10,643 nt of DNA from the NCBI GenBank assembly GCA_004151065.3, contig NWUY0300013568.1, positions 21,668 to 32,310 of the forward strand. Reading direction: 5' to 3'. The notes below the pieces were generated by a model. That model had not been told where the DNA came from, searched no databases, and saw only the letters and a program-made list of their open reading frames with translations. This DNA is from Larix sibirica. Lineage: Eukaryota > Streptophyta > Pinopsida > Pinales > Pinaceae. Made by a program: the position numbers and the translations under genes. Positions 1 through 7,693 of the stretch are shown here, piece after piece (position 1 is the first letter of the stretch; each line of letters starts with the position of its first letter).

Positions 1-46
1 TAATGTCCTTCCTAATTTCAATTTGCTAATATATAAAAAATTTAAA

Positions 47-62
47 ATATATATATATATAT
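47..62. repeat. (AT)8 microsatellite
   Basis: Eight uninterrupted AT dinucleotides lie inside a wider A/T-only stretch. It is a simple-sequence repeat with no sign of function and may be polymorphic in length. Confidence 0.9.
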
Positions 63-63
63 C

Positions 64-140
64 GTGTTTCCCTGTTTCCTAAATTTTGGGGGGTCACGTT
101 TCCATTGCGTTCCCGTATCAGATACATGTTTTCGTTTCCT
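64..140 (+). repeat. GTTTCC-rich short repeat cluster
   Basis: The hexamer GTTTCC occurs at 66-71, 74-79, 98-103 and 134-139, with a related GTTCCC between them, in under 80 bases. It looks like the degenerate edge of a dispersed repeat, but I cannot name a family. Confidence 0.35.
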
Positions 141-1362
141 TGTATCATGCAACTTAGCTATTGAAAAAATTCTGCATAAACAACGAAGTATATAGTAACA
201 TTGGAGCAATGGAAATGCCATAGGCATAGTACCATGCAATTTAGTTTACTCATGTTATATTATCTTGCATGTCTCTAAAATAGTTTGCAAATAACACCCA
301 TGCCTATAATAGTGTCAACTTCACTTCATGTGATCAATTTAGTGATTTTGGCAAATGGGTTTATGTAATTGATTTGCTTAGAGACCATTCTGTTTCATAC
401 TTTTGTTAGTTCACAATTGATGCGGTGAGTGACACAGGGCACCCGTGATTCTTGAAGGCAACATCACCAAGTAGGAGAGCAGGATAGGCTTCTTACCCTA
501 TAGAACCGCTCCATTGGCCTGCCTAGCGAAGGAGTCAACCAATAAGAAGGTAGTGTGAATTTGTTTTTCATCACATGATGGTTTTGAAAGGTTTCAACTT
601 TATGAGCTAGAAGGTTATCCCTTACCTTAGGCGAAGGTTAAGAGTGGAAAATGGTTTCTACTTGTGCCGTACTCATCGACTTTGAACATACTTAGCTAAG
701 TTAGAAGGGTTGGTTATGCCACTCATGAGTATAGCAAAGGATCCTTTAAGGTCATGGTCAACCTAGTAAGGTTTTGGTCAACCTTGAATTAGAAGGGGTG
801 GTCTTCCTTTGATGAAACCAACAAGTAAGATTTCCATCAACCTTTCTAATGAAGGTTTGGTTTTGTGCTAGTCAATCCTTGGATAGAGTCTTCATTTTTT
901 TTATAAACATTATCTATCCATGGTAAATCTTGCTTCACTTTTCTTCAATGTACAATGGAAGCTTAGTGACAAATGTTGAGAAGTTCACCACAACTACAAG
1001 TAATGATCCAATACTAGTTGTGGGATGTGCAATATGCTTTTCTTGGGTTTCATCACAAGTTGAAGCAACCAAATCATTGTTGACGATTCTTTCTTTTGTA
1101 TTTTGGAAGTGCTTTGAGAAACATGCCCCAAGGGGTTGCACCCCATAAAGCAGACTTTCTCTGGCTTATGTGCCGAGTCTAAGGGGTACTATTCTTTGAA
1201 AATGCCTTAGAACTTGCAATTGACTTCATCTGGTGTATACCATTAAGAACCTTAGTGGATGGGTTACTACTCTATACAGTGCAATAGTGAACCATTGTCT
1301 TCTTGGCAACAATTCTTATTTTCGTGTTGTATCTACAAAGGAATTGTAAAAACATCCAAACC
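141..1362. other. Unassigned non-coding stretch
   Basis: I see no recognisable gene. The longest plus-strand open frame (930-1148, 72 codons) has no motif I can defend. A 20-bp period direct repeat lies at 748-784. A small GC-rich patch at 1126-1144 contains overlapping inverted repeats (CCCC/GGGG and GGGGT/ACCCC). The stretch 420-545 is less AT-rich than its surroundings and could be old transposon sequence, but no family motif is visible on either strand. Confidence 0.5.
748..784 (+). repeat. Short direct repeat with W-box cores
   Basis: AAGGTCATGGTCAACCT (748-764) and AAGGTTTTGGTCAACCT (768-784) are two copies of a 17-mer with a 20-bp period and two mismatches. Each contains TTGACC on the minus strand, the core bound by plant WRKY factors. 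Whether this is regulatory or simply a repeat remnant is open. Confidence 0.45.
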
Positions 1363-1760
1363 CTAGACAAAAAAAAGAAAAAAAGCTAAAATGTGTAGAA
1401 GAAATAAAGGTCTTCTAAGATCTATAATAAGGAATAAAACCAACTCAGAGGTATTCTAAAATTTAGAATAAGGAAAACAAAATTGTTCTAAGATCAACAC
1501 ATATGCTAACTTCCATAGTGCCTTTTGTAGGACAACACTCCTTTTATAAATTAGCAATGTTATTTATTTTCCTAGAAAAAAATCATTATATTGATATTTC
1601 AGAGTTTGAAATTAAATATGGATTTTTTGTCCAAAAAGGGACTCCAAAAAGAAAACTGACACTCCTAGTGCTTGCAAGCACACTTCCTATTATGACATAT
1701 TATAGTCTTCCAAGATCGAAAACAAAAACTTTTCTAAATTTTGTCTAGACAAAAAAAAGA
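1363..1760. repeat. 16-bp direct repeats flanking an AT-rich segment
   Basis: CTAGACAAAAAAAAGA is found exactly at 1363-1378 and again at 1745-1760. The 366 bases between are AT-rich, with an open frame (1503-1748) that matches nothing I know. Perfect direct repeats of this length could be a LINE/SINE-type target-site duplication, but the enclosed DNA shows no pol III box, no convincing poly-A tail and no coding motif. Ten of the 16 bases are A, so chance is possible. Confidence 0.3.
1452..1470. repeat. 19-nt palindrome
   Basis: The arms TATTCTAAA (1452-1460) and TTTAGAATA (1462-1470) are perfectly complementary around a single central A. No associated function is visible. The related string CTATAATAAGGAA just upstream suggests local duplication. 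Confidence 0.6.
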
Positions 1761-2056
1761 CATCATGGTCTCCCATACATCCAAATGACATGATAAATTA
1801 CAAACATACTCTAAATATAAACATAATTAGTAAAAGTGTATTTAGCAATGTCATTACATAAGTTTTTTTTATAATTTAGTCATATCTTTTCTTATAATAC
1901 TGTTGTCTTAGGTCCCTATGCATTCATAAATTATTTTATGTGAGTATTTATTAACTAAATAATTAGATCATAAAAAATAAAAGGTTGTGGACCATATTTA
2001 TGTGGAACAAAATCTCAATAGTGATATGCCATTGCAATAAGTTAGTATTGTACATC
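1761..2056. other. AT-rich spacer
   Basis: Almost pure A/T-rich DNA with stop codons in all frames at short intervals. I see no promoter, RNA gene or element boundary in it. Confidence 0.5.
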
Positions 2057-2339
2057 ACATAGATAACAACCACAAGCCAAAGATGGTCAATAAGGCATAA
2101 CACTGCAACTATTGGTGATGTGAGTACTAGACCAAGGGAGGGTGTTATCACATCAACTTGGGGACTTGCATCCAAAACCCAACTTTTGGATTGCACAATA
2201 ACATAGATAACAACCACAAGCCAAAGATGGTCAATAAGGCACAACGCTGCAACTATTGGTGATGTCAGTACTAGACCAAGGGAGGATGTTATCACATCAC
2301 CTTGGGGACTTCCATCCAAAACCCAACTTTTGGATTGCA
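2057..2339. repeat. Two-copy 144-bp tandem repeat
   Basis: Copy 1 is 2057-2200 and copy 2 is 2201-2339, the latter missing the last few bases. I count six substitutions over the 139 aligned bases, about 96% identity. Because 144 is divisible by three, one minus-strand frame stays open across both copies (2373 to 1963, 136 codons). Its translation repeats a 48-residue hydrophobic block containing SKSWVLD and DHLWLVVVIYV. Four of the six substitutions change an amino acid in that frame, so I see no sign of protein-level constraint. The repeat lies directly downstream, in minus orientation, of the LINE remnant and may be a duplicated piece of it, but I could not match it to LINE motifs. Confidence 0.9.
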
Positions 2340-2499
2340 AAGCTTTTGGTGTCGATAATATCATATAAACCACCTTTAAAGGAGCAAGCTAGGGGGAGAG
2401 ACCAAAGTGGCCACACCACATTTCTCCTCGACATGGCTTGACACAACAACAACAACATACAACCAAATAAATTCAAAGCAATTTTCAATAGAAAACCAA

Positions 2500-2616
2500 T
2501 AATTTTCATCTCTTAAAAGGCAAAACAACAAGATTTTCAAACAACGTCCTTATTTTATGGACCGCGGGTTTTCTATAGGGGTTAGTGAGTCCCCTAAGAT
2601 TCCATGATGCTACCTG
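2500..2616 (-). pseudogene. LINE ORF2 N-terminus (APE-type endonuclease)
   Basis: The minus strand from 2607 to 2545 reads SWNLRGLTNP followed by YRK and AVHKIR, the canonical opening of the L1 ORF2 apurinic-endonuclease-like domain (SWNxRGLxxxxK). The Asn of WN is a conserved metal-site residue. Downstream, after a one-base frame change near 2515, the nucleotides align with the usual LQETK block as F-stop-EMKI, so the catalytic-Glu region is present but interrupted. Further on (about 2400) a VVWPLW string may correspond to GGLATLW. The enzyme nicks target DNA to prime reverse transcription. Only about 40-70 codons survive, with a stop and a shift. The SWN-RGL signature makes the call fairly safe. 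Confidence 0.75.
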
Positions 2617-2666
2617 CTTTGGGGACTCGAAGCAATATAGTCCGTATTGTCCTTCCACTTTATCTC

Positions 2667-3060
2667 CTAGCTTGTTAGAGCCTCATAGGAGTCCAAATCC
2701 TTTATGCCTTTCATGCTCAAGACATAAAATGAATCTTCTAGTATAGAAGCCTTGGGCCTTTTCTGGGACTCCTTGGGGTTCAAGGCTACCTGGGGTTTTA
2801 GATGGGCAGATGGGGAGCGCTCTCCCCCAATGCTCTCTCCCATGCCCCCCTGAGAGGAGGAGGCTTGGGCAGGATGTACCACCTCCTTCCTAGTAGTCAA
2901 GGCTGTAGGTTTAGGCTTTGTGGATTTTGACTTCGAGGAGTTACCATTGTGGTAGGACAGGCCTTCCGGGCTGCAATTGAAATGTTGTTTTGGGAGTTCT
3001 TGCAAACTCTAGTTGATGAACCCATCTTTCATTAGATTTACTATTGGCTTGGAAAATGAT
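2667..3060 (-). pseudogene. LINE ORF1 C-terminal remnant (degraded CCHC)
   Basis: The open part, 3005 to 2667, encodes 112 residues beginning MQELPKQHFNCSPEG. Just upstream in the same frame, across a TAG stop, the minus strand reads SKPIVNLMKDG. Plant L1 ORF1 proteins commonly have a DLSKP-like phrase, then a Y-E-x-LP-x-x-C-F-x-C zinc knuckle, then a low-complexity Ser/Lys/Pro-rich tail. Here SKP, ELP, FNC and a K/S/P-rich tail (KSKSTKPKPT) are in matching order, but the first knuckle Cys reads as His and the later His/Cys positions are garbled. ORF1 protein is an RNA-binding component of the LINE ribonucleoprotein; this copy cannot be functional. The assignment rests on motif order and on the ORF2 start just downstream. 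Confidence 0.55.
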
Positions 3061-3104
3061 CTACAAATTGTTGTTGATATTCTATTAAATTGCTGCTAAT
3101 GTTC

Positions 3105-3109
3105 TATTG
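3105..3109 (+). repeat. Candidate 5-bp target-site duplication (left copy)
   Basis: TATTG immediately precedes the TGTT start of the LTR. LTR retrotransposon insertion normally leaves 5-bp duplications. The right partner is not identified because no 3' LTR was found in the window. Confidence 0.3.
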
Positions 3110-3310
3110 TGTTGAGAATCTAATCTGTCAGGGTTAGAGAATATGAACAGTTGTTAGAGAGTCCAAGAGACGCCTTGGGAATTTGGAACCCAAGAGCCAT
3201 CTCATTGTATTAATATGCACATACATTAATGAGAAATTGTGCTTTCATGCTATCCAGCTTGTCTTTGTGTGTGCATTTGTGTATTTGCCGCCCTATTGGG
3301 CAACCTAACA
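3110..3310 (+). repeat. 5' LTR, 201 bp
   Basis: It begins TGTTGAGAAT and ends CCTAACA, giving the TGTT...AACA terminal inverted repeat typical of plant LTRs, and stops one base before the PBS. A TATTAATAT AT-rich box at 3209-3217 and ATTAATGAG shortly after lie where promoter/R-region signals are usual. A CTTGGG/CCCAAG inverted repeat sits at 3174-3194. The left boundary is chosen from the TG motif, the length and the edge of LINE-like sequence; it is not confirmed by a paired LTR. Confidence 0.65.
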
Positions 3311-3311
3311 G

Positions 3312-3324
3312 TGGTATCAGAGCC
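3312..3324 (+). promoter_or_regulatory. Primer-binding site for initiator tRNA-Met
   Basis: TGGTATCAGAGCC is the exact complement of the 3' end of plant initiator methionine tRNA, the standard minus-strand primer site of Ty1/copia and many other plant LTR retrotransposons. It lies one base after the CA end of the LTR, the expected spacing. Confidence 0.93.
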
Positions 3325-5910
3325 ACTTTGATCACTGTGGCTGTGCTAGAGTATTCTGCCAAAGCTCTGTGCATTTCTCTGCCAGTTTTGCTCCACCTGT
3401 CTCCATTGTACTCAAACCTGCGCTCCTCTGTGTGTCGCACCTTACTTAATTCTTTCTCAGCCATTCCGGGTAGAAGTGTTGAAGACTGTGGACTATTTCC
3501 CACAGCTTTAATCTCGTGAATGCATGACTATGATATTGGAGCTGTCATGAATGAGTATTGCAGTGTTTTGGTGCCTCTCTGCGTTGTTGAAGACTCGATA
3601 AGTGCTGCAGTATTATGAACCCTAAACTTTCAATGAGCGTTAGTTGTTAGCAGTTTTACCTCCCTCATCTGCACCACTCTACAGTTGGAATATCATTGCA
3701 TACTCATTGATAGGAGTTGTGCCCAGCAGAACCATTCCAAATGCAATGGTCTTCATCCTGAAGTAACACATCGTCATTTTCAGTCTGCCAACAATTTCTC
3801 ACCATGTAGAATCCTCACCGTGGTTCAAGTTTCTCTATGCTTTTAATCAGTGACCTCCATTTAAGGGCCATCAAAACTATATGTGGTGGAATTCTATGAG
3901 AGCTTGTATTGTTTGCAGCTGTTTGATGGTGAAGGTACAAGAGAGAAGAAGACTCGGGTATTGTTTCCAGTATTACGAATACATCATTCTATCTGCATTG
4001 GTGTAACGAATTTGTTTTGGTGGACTATCCTTCATTGCTGCACCTGGTGGTATCGTTGGAGATCTACGAATAGACTCATCCTCACACTTCTCTCCATCTG
4101 CATGCTTCACTTTCAGACTTTCAGTCTGTAAATGTGCTCACAACATTGACGCCACCCTGGTTCTGAAGTTACTCAGTCCTTGAATGGTGTTAATATAACG
4201 TAGACTGTTCGAGTCCTTGAACTTGAACAGTGTTAATAGAGCTTGTTTGTTAGTTCCGCTACGCTGAATTAGCAGCACAAAGTGGCTTCTAGGGAGGAGC
4301 ATGATCAAGAGGGGACGAGAAGAGAACTACATGGGTTCTCAAATCAAATGACCTGCTACATCTCGTGGAGTAAACTCACGACCACCACGAGTGACGGAAG
4401 CCGCAATCCGACTGAGTATGAAGCCTCAAAACGAGCTGCCTTTGTGTTGAATGCCCGAGCATTGAGTTAATGGATATTGAAGGCTGCGATTGTGGATTAA
4501 CTGCGTGAAGACTCTCCATTTGCTGCATATTAGAGTTTTTTTTCACCATTAGTTCTGTGCACATTCCTTGGCGTTGAACGAGACAAATCAGGCAGAGAAT
4601 GGTGCAACAATATAAGACAGTGAATCCTGCAGTACTAAGTGCAATATATCTTTCAGCTTATGAATATTGGTGTGAATAATGCGGCGTGCAATTTCTCCCG
4701 CCACACAATCATCCTCACGAACTACTGCTGATGGCTCAATGTGCTTTCCTCCTTGGTCAATGTCTCTTTCTTAGAATACACATTAGCTTTGTTCAAAGAG
4801 TGGTTCTCAAGCATATCCATTATTGCTGATTTAAATTTGATGTAAATTTGACCAAGGTACGAGCTCCATCTTATGCAATCCCAACTAATCCTCTATCATC
4901 TCAGCATCAAACATGATTGGGTTCTCCTGCCAGGTTTGCAACAAATCATTGCAATCATCCCTTAAGTAAGCTTGAGTGAAATTAAACAGAGAGGTGTGTA
5001 TGCTTGGAGATACCATTTTCCATTTTACTATGGAAAATAATATTCAAACTATCAACTTCTTCATCAAACTGAGTTGAAGTGTTGGAGCAACATCAAATGT
5101 GCGCTATTCTCCAATCTGCATGAAGAGCTGCTGCAACTGATTGATGACTGTGTTGAAGCTGCGAGGGCTTCCTTGGAGCTGTATATTGCACTGCTTCTCT
5201 GCGTGACAGCTACCTGTGTGCGGCCTGGAGCTGAGTGATCTCTCAATTTGGTTGAGATATTGTTGGTGCGTATTGCTGCAAGGTGAAATATTGATCGGTA
5301 TGTGGGCCTCCACAACAAGCTGCATACTCTGAGATTGAAATCACAGTGGATGGTAAATCTACAGAAACTGTAATCTACAGTGACTGCGTTGAGTCTTCTT
5401 GCTGCATATTTTGTTGCTACTCTCTGCTGGAAGCTAAATCTCTCTGCCTTTACTTGGTGTGCTCCCTGAGTATATGGTGACCCGGAACCACAATAAGCGC
5501 CGGTTTAGAAAGATATATGGGCAGTAACATATCGAGTCAGTCACATTGTTTGTGGTATTTGTTCCTGAGTTGTTGTCCTGCACTCACAGGTCCATTAGAA
5601 TGAGGGATTGATATTTGGCATTATAAGGAGTTTTGCAAGGCAATCAGCATTAATGAAGTCTCAATCTCAATAGGAACATCTCCATAGAAATTGTCATCGG
5701 GGATTACGAGGGACAGCCCAAAGAATTCAAGTCCAGATTGCAATTACAAAGGTAAAGTATATATTTTTAAGACCAATTTAACTCTAGATATTGTAACTTA
5801 CAAACTGTTAATGTTGTAAGTCCTTGTGCATGTTTGGTACTTGCATTTGTTCATCAAAATTGAAAGGAAGATTGCATTGTACTTGGGTGCATTCCTGGCT
5901 GAGACTGACA
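3325..5910 (+). other. Retrotransposon leader without coding capacity
   Basis: About 2.6 kb after the PBS contain no ORF above roughly 100 codons and no gag, protease or polymerase motif in any frame that I could read. The short open frames (near 3229-3519, 3883-4131 and 4282-4470 on the plus strand; 5064-5325 on the minus strand) mostly start at non-ATG codons or cross the LTR/PBS and are not credible genes. The region is rich in CTGC, TGCAG and TTGAAGACT-like words. A hairpin lies at 4204-4231, and CAAAG|GTAAAGT at 5745-5757 resembles a splice donor. A long non-coding internal region is known from LARD-type elements. Confidence 0.55.
4175..4238 (+). repeat. Imperfect direct repeat with embedded hairpin
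   Basis: AGTCCTTGAA followed closely by GTGTTAATA occurs at 4175-4195 and again at 4212-4238, six bases longer in the second copy. The second copy overlaps a stem-loop at 4204-4231: outer arms ACTGTTC/GAACAGT, one G-T wobble, inner arms AGT/ACT and the 6-nt loop CCTTGA. That makes an 11-pair stem in the leader RNA. Confidence 0.6.
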
Positions 5911-6076
5911 CCCTTTCATCTGTTGAGCTAGAATCTTAATTATTGAGTCTTGTTGTAAAAGGGTGGAATTGCAATCGTATTTGAGTGAGTTCCCTTTCAT
6001 GTGTTGAGCTAGTCTTAATTATTGAGTCTTGTTGTAAAAGGGTGGAATTGCGAGAATCCCTTCGTATTTGATTGAG
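5911..6076 (+). repeat. 81-bp tandem repeat before gag start
   Basis: Copy 1 starts at 5911 (CCCTTTCAT) and copy 2 at 5992 with the same word. Both continue with TGTTGAGCTAG, TCTTAATTATTGAGTCTTG and TTGTAAAAGGGTGGAATTGC. Copy 2 lacks two bases after GCTAG and gains eight after GGAATTGC. It ends about 25 bases before the gag-like ATG at 6101, so it lies in the distal leader. Confidence 0.9.
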
Positions 6077-6100
6077 TTTTTCAATTTATCAACGGCGAAA

Positions 6101-6742
6101 ATGAATGGTTTGGTAGAGTTACTCTACTTCTCTCCTCCGCCTCCGTTGACAAGATTGTCATTGCCGACAAAGACTATCCTCACTCACATTCGAAATTGTG
6201 TGCAAGAGTCATTAGAAACAATTGAGTTTGTACAACTTGAGTCGCAGCTCCAACGAGACGAAACACATTCTAAACTTGTTCCTGTTCAGAATAATCCTCT
6301 CTTTGATTCCGTTCAACTACTTGCACATAATGACGCCACTTCAGAGTCACATAAACAAATTAGTGGCACCCCATCGGAAGCAAAAGAAAGTGAAGATGAT
6401 GTTTTGCATACAGAGGTTCTGCTTGCATTTCTCAAGCCAATCATCATACCATGGGAAGAGATTAGCCACAACAAGCACAAAACTGGTCTTGGATACGACA
6501 AGTAAGTGACAGTTCACATTCTCGATTTCTCCAAGCCTATCGAGTTTCAGAGTGCTGGATTTCTCAACGAGAGTTCATCCTCATCCACATCAATTCAGAG
6601 TTTGACTTGCCAACATTGTGATCAAGTTGGCCACATGAAAGATTAGTGTTTTGATCTTCATCCTTGCAAGCATTGTGAAAAGCATACCCATTCTTCAGAC
6701 ANGGAAAGCATACCCATTCTTCAGACATATGCTTCACTTTGA
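6101..6742 (+). pseudogene. gag-like polyprotein remnant with two CCHC knuckles
   Basis: The first ATG (6101) follows AACGGCGAAA and opens MNGLVELLYF. The frame runs to a TAA at 6503-6505 just after TGLGYDK, then continues without a shift through VHILDFSKPIEF to a zinc knuckle at 6608-6649, CQHCDQVGHMKD*C, whose CX2CX4HX4C spacing is exact except for a TAG (6644-6646) inside it. A second knuckle starts at once with CKHCEKHTHSSD; its final Cys is separated by the 26-bp duplication at 6679-6727, which shifts the frame, and reading ends at TGA 6740-6742. CCHC knuckles mark retrotransposon Gag nucleocapsid regions. The N-terminal 130 residues show no capsid domain I recognise, so copia versus gypsy affiliation is uncertain. 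The copy is dead: two nonsense codons plus one frameshift. Confidence 0.75.
6679..6727 (+). repeat. 23-bp direct duplication around an N
   Basis: The same 23 bases, AAAGCATACCCATTCTTCAG plus ACA, occur at 6679-6701 and 6705-6727, separated by NGG. The 26-bp period breaks the second CCHC knuckle. An ambiguous base exactly at the junction suggests an assembly join of overlapping ends rather than a biological duplication. Confidence 0.9.
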
Positions 6743-6859
6743 ACAAACTTGCAAGAGTGAAGATTCGCTATGGGTGGATCACTTCTTGGCAATGGTTGTC
6801 AACAACCAGGAAGATATATATGTCACACTAGAGCCATGACTATCCATTTAGTAGAATAT

Positions 6860-7190
6860 TGCACCAGGTTCTACTATCCTTTCGGAATGTTCCAAGAACC
6901 CTTTGAGCCTTCGAGTCTTCGAGCCAAGTTCCAGAGTTTGTGGTCAGCTTAAAACCACTCATTCAGTAAAAGACAAACAACTTCTGCGAGCCTTTCAAAA
7001 TGTTCTAGGAACCTCTGAGCTTTCGAGCCAAGTTCCAGAGTTTGTGGTCATCCTTAAACCACCTTCATGGTTCATGATATTATAGTTGGTTAGATCGAGA
7101 GTTTGTGGTTAGCATTAAACCACCCACGTAGTAGAAGACTTCAACTTCTGCTATCCCTTTTGGTTTGTGGTTTAGCCAAAACCAACACTT
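6860..7190 (+). repeat. Degenerate repeat array with GTGGT...ACCAC dyads
   Basis: A 26-base string, GAGCCAAGTTCCAGAGTTTG followed by TGGTCA, is identical at 6921-6946 and 7025-7050 (period 104). A shorter third copy is at 7098-7110 and a diverged fourth near 7161. Each ends in a 19-mer with dyad ends: 6940-6958, 7044-7062 and 7105-7123, with a looser 20-mer at 7167-7186. Between them TTCT(G/A)C-TATCC or GAGCC-TTTC words recur. Iterated short elements of this kind are known in the U3 of plant copia LTRs (Tnt1, Tto1), so this may be LTR promoter DNA; that is inference. Confidence 0.7.
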
Positions 7191-7690
7191 CAGAGAGCAC
7201 TTGTAGTTGCCGTAGACATCGTGGCTTGTATGGTTGCTACAAGGTCTTCTACTTCCTCTACTCTACTCACAATATCCCACTCCTTTGCTCTACTCAACTT
7301 CAGAATAATAGTGAATACAACAAGAATAGAAAACCCTCCTTTTTTAGTGCCCAATATTCAACATATGTTGGTAGTTGTCTAGGGTTAGGGTTTTGACATG
7401 CCTCAATTCTTGATTAGGATTAGGGTTTTGGACCCTCTAGATTCTTCTTGAAAGTCCACATGTTGATGGCTCCACATGGGTTAGTACTGTGGTGGTCAAA
7501 AGCATAGGTCAACTTGTGGAAGGCATAACTTCTCATAAGGACTTTGATTGAGGTGATATTTTTGTCGTTGGAAAACTCTTGATTTGTAGAATGGTGTTGA
7601 AGGGCAGCAAACTTTGTTTGCAAAGTTTTGATCTCAAAAGCAACCATTTAATGCTCCCAACGTGCTTTAGAAGTTTCAAGTGGACACTCA
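7191..7690. other. Unassigned region: pyrimidine-rich and telomere-like
   Basis: 7240-7310 is pyrimidine-rich on the plus strand (CTTCTACTTCCTCTACTCTA and TTTGCTCTACTCAAC), reminiscent of the Y-patch/initiator part of plant promoters or an LTR R region. 7381-7394 reads AGGGTTAGGGTTTT and 7416-7431 AGGATTAGGGTTTTGG, telomere-like words common in plant DNA. A 75-codon minus-strand frame (7647-7420) containing HHSTN twice has no recognisable domain and I do not call it a gene. Confidence 0.4.
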
Positions 7691-7693
7691 ACC

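Larger units (their letters stand above)
2380..3070 (-). mobile_element. L1-type LINE remnant (ORF1 end, ORF2 start)
   Basis: Read on the minus strand, this holds in the right order a decayed ORF1 C-terminal region (about 3060-2667) and the N-terminal endonuclease start of ORF2 (about 2616-2500, weak to 2380). The order zinc-knuckle ORF1, short gap, SWN-x-RGL is typical of plant L1 LINEs. Both ORFs have stops and frame changes, so the element is dead. The reverse transcriptase is absent. The higher-coordinate (5') side ends close to the LTR at 3110, suggesting a later insertion cut it. Confidence 0.65.
3110..6742 (+). mobile_element. LTR retrotransposon, 5' part (LTR-PBS-leader-gag)
   Basis: The order is LTR (3110-3310), initiator-Met PBS (3312-3324), long leader (3325-6100), then a gag-like frame with two CCHC knuckles (6101-6742). 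No protease, integrase or reverse transcriptase motif follows directly. The copia RNase H at 8345-8734 is on the same strand and could be its displaced 3' end or a separate element. I found no second copy of the LTR, so the right boundary is unknown; the end given here is only the end of the gag-like frame. Confidence 0.7.

Noticed and set aside
930-1148. 72-codon plus frame (GCAICFSW...WKCFEKHAPRG) loosely resembling the MULE/FAR1 transposase block or a copia RNase H block
   Set aside because: Only scattered residues match, no catalytic motif is present, and the flanking frames give no continuation.
3229-3519. 96-codon plus frame with a hydrophobic start
   Set aside because: It runs through the LTR end and the primer-binding site, so it is a chance frame in non-coding element DNA.
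6313-6501. 62-codon minus-strand ORF opposite the gag-like frame
   Set aside because: It is the antisense shadow of the gag-like frame; the plus strand carries the recognisable motifs downstream.
7381-7431. Telomere-like AGGGTTAGGG words as an interstitial telomere array
   Set aside because: Only two degenerate copies about 30 bp apart; such words are frequent in plant DNA.
7420-7647. 75-codon minus frame with repeated HHSTN
   Set aside because: No domain, no neighbouring exon, no codon-level support; length is within chance for this composition.
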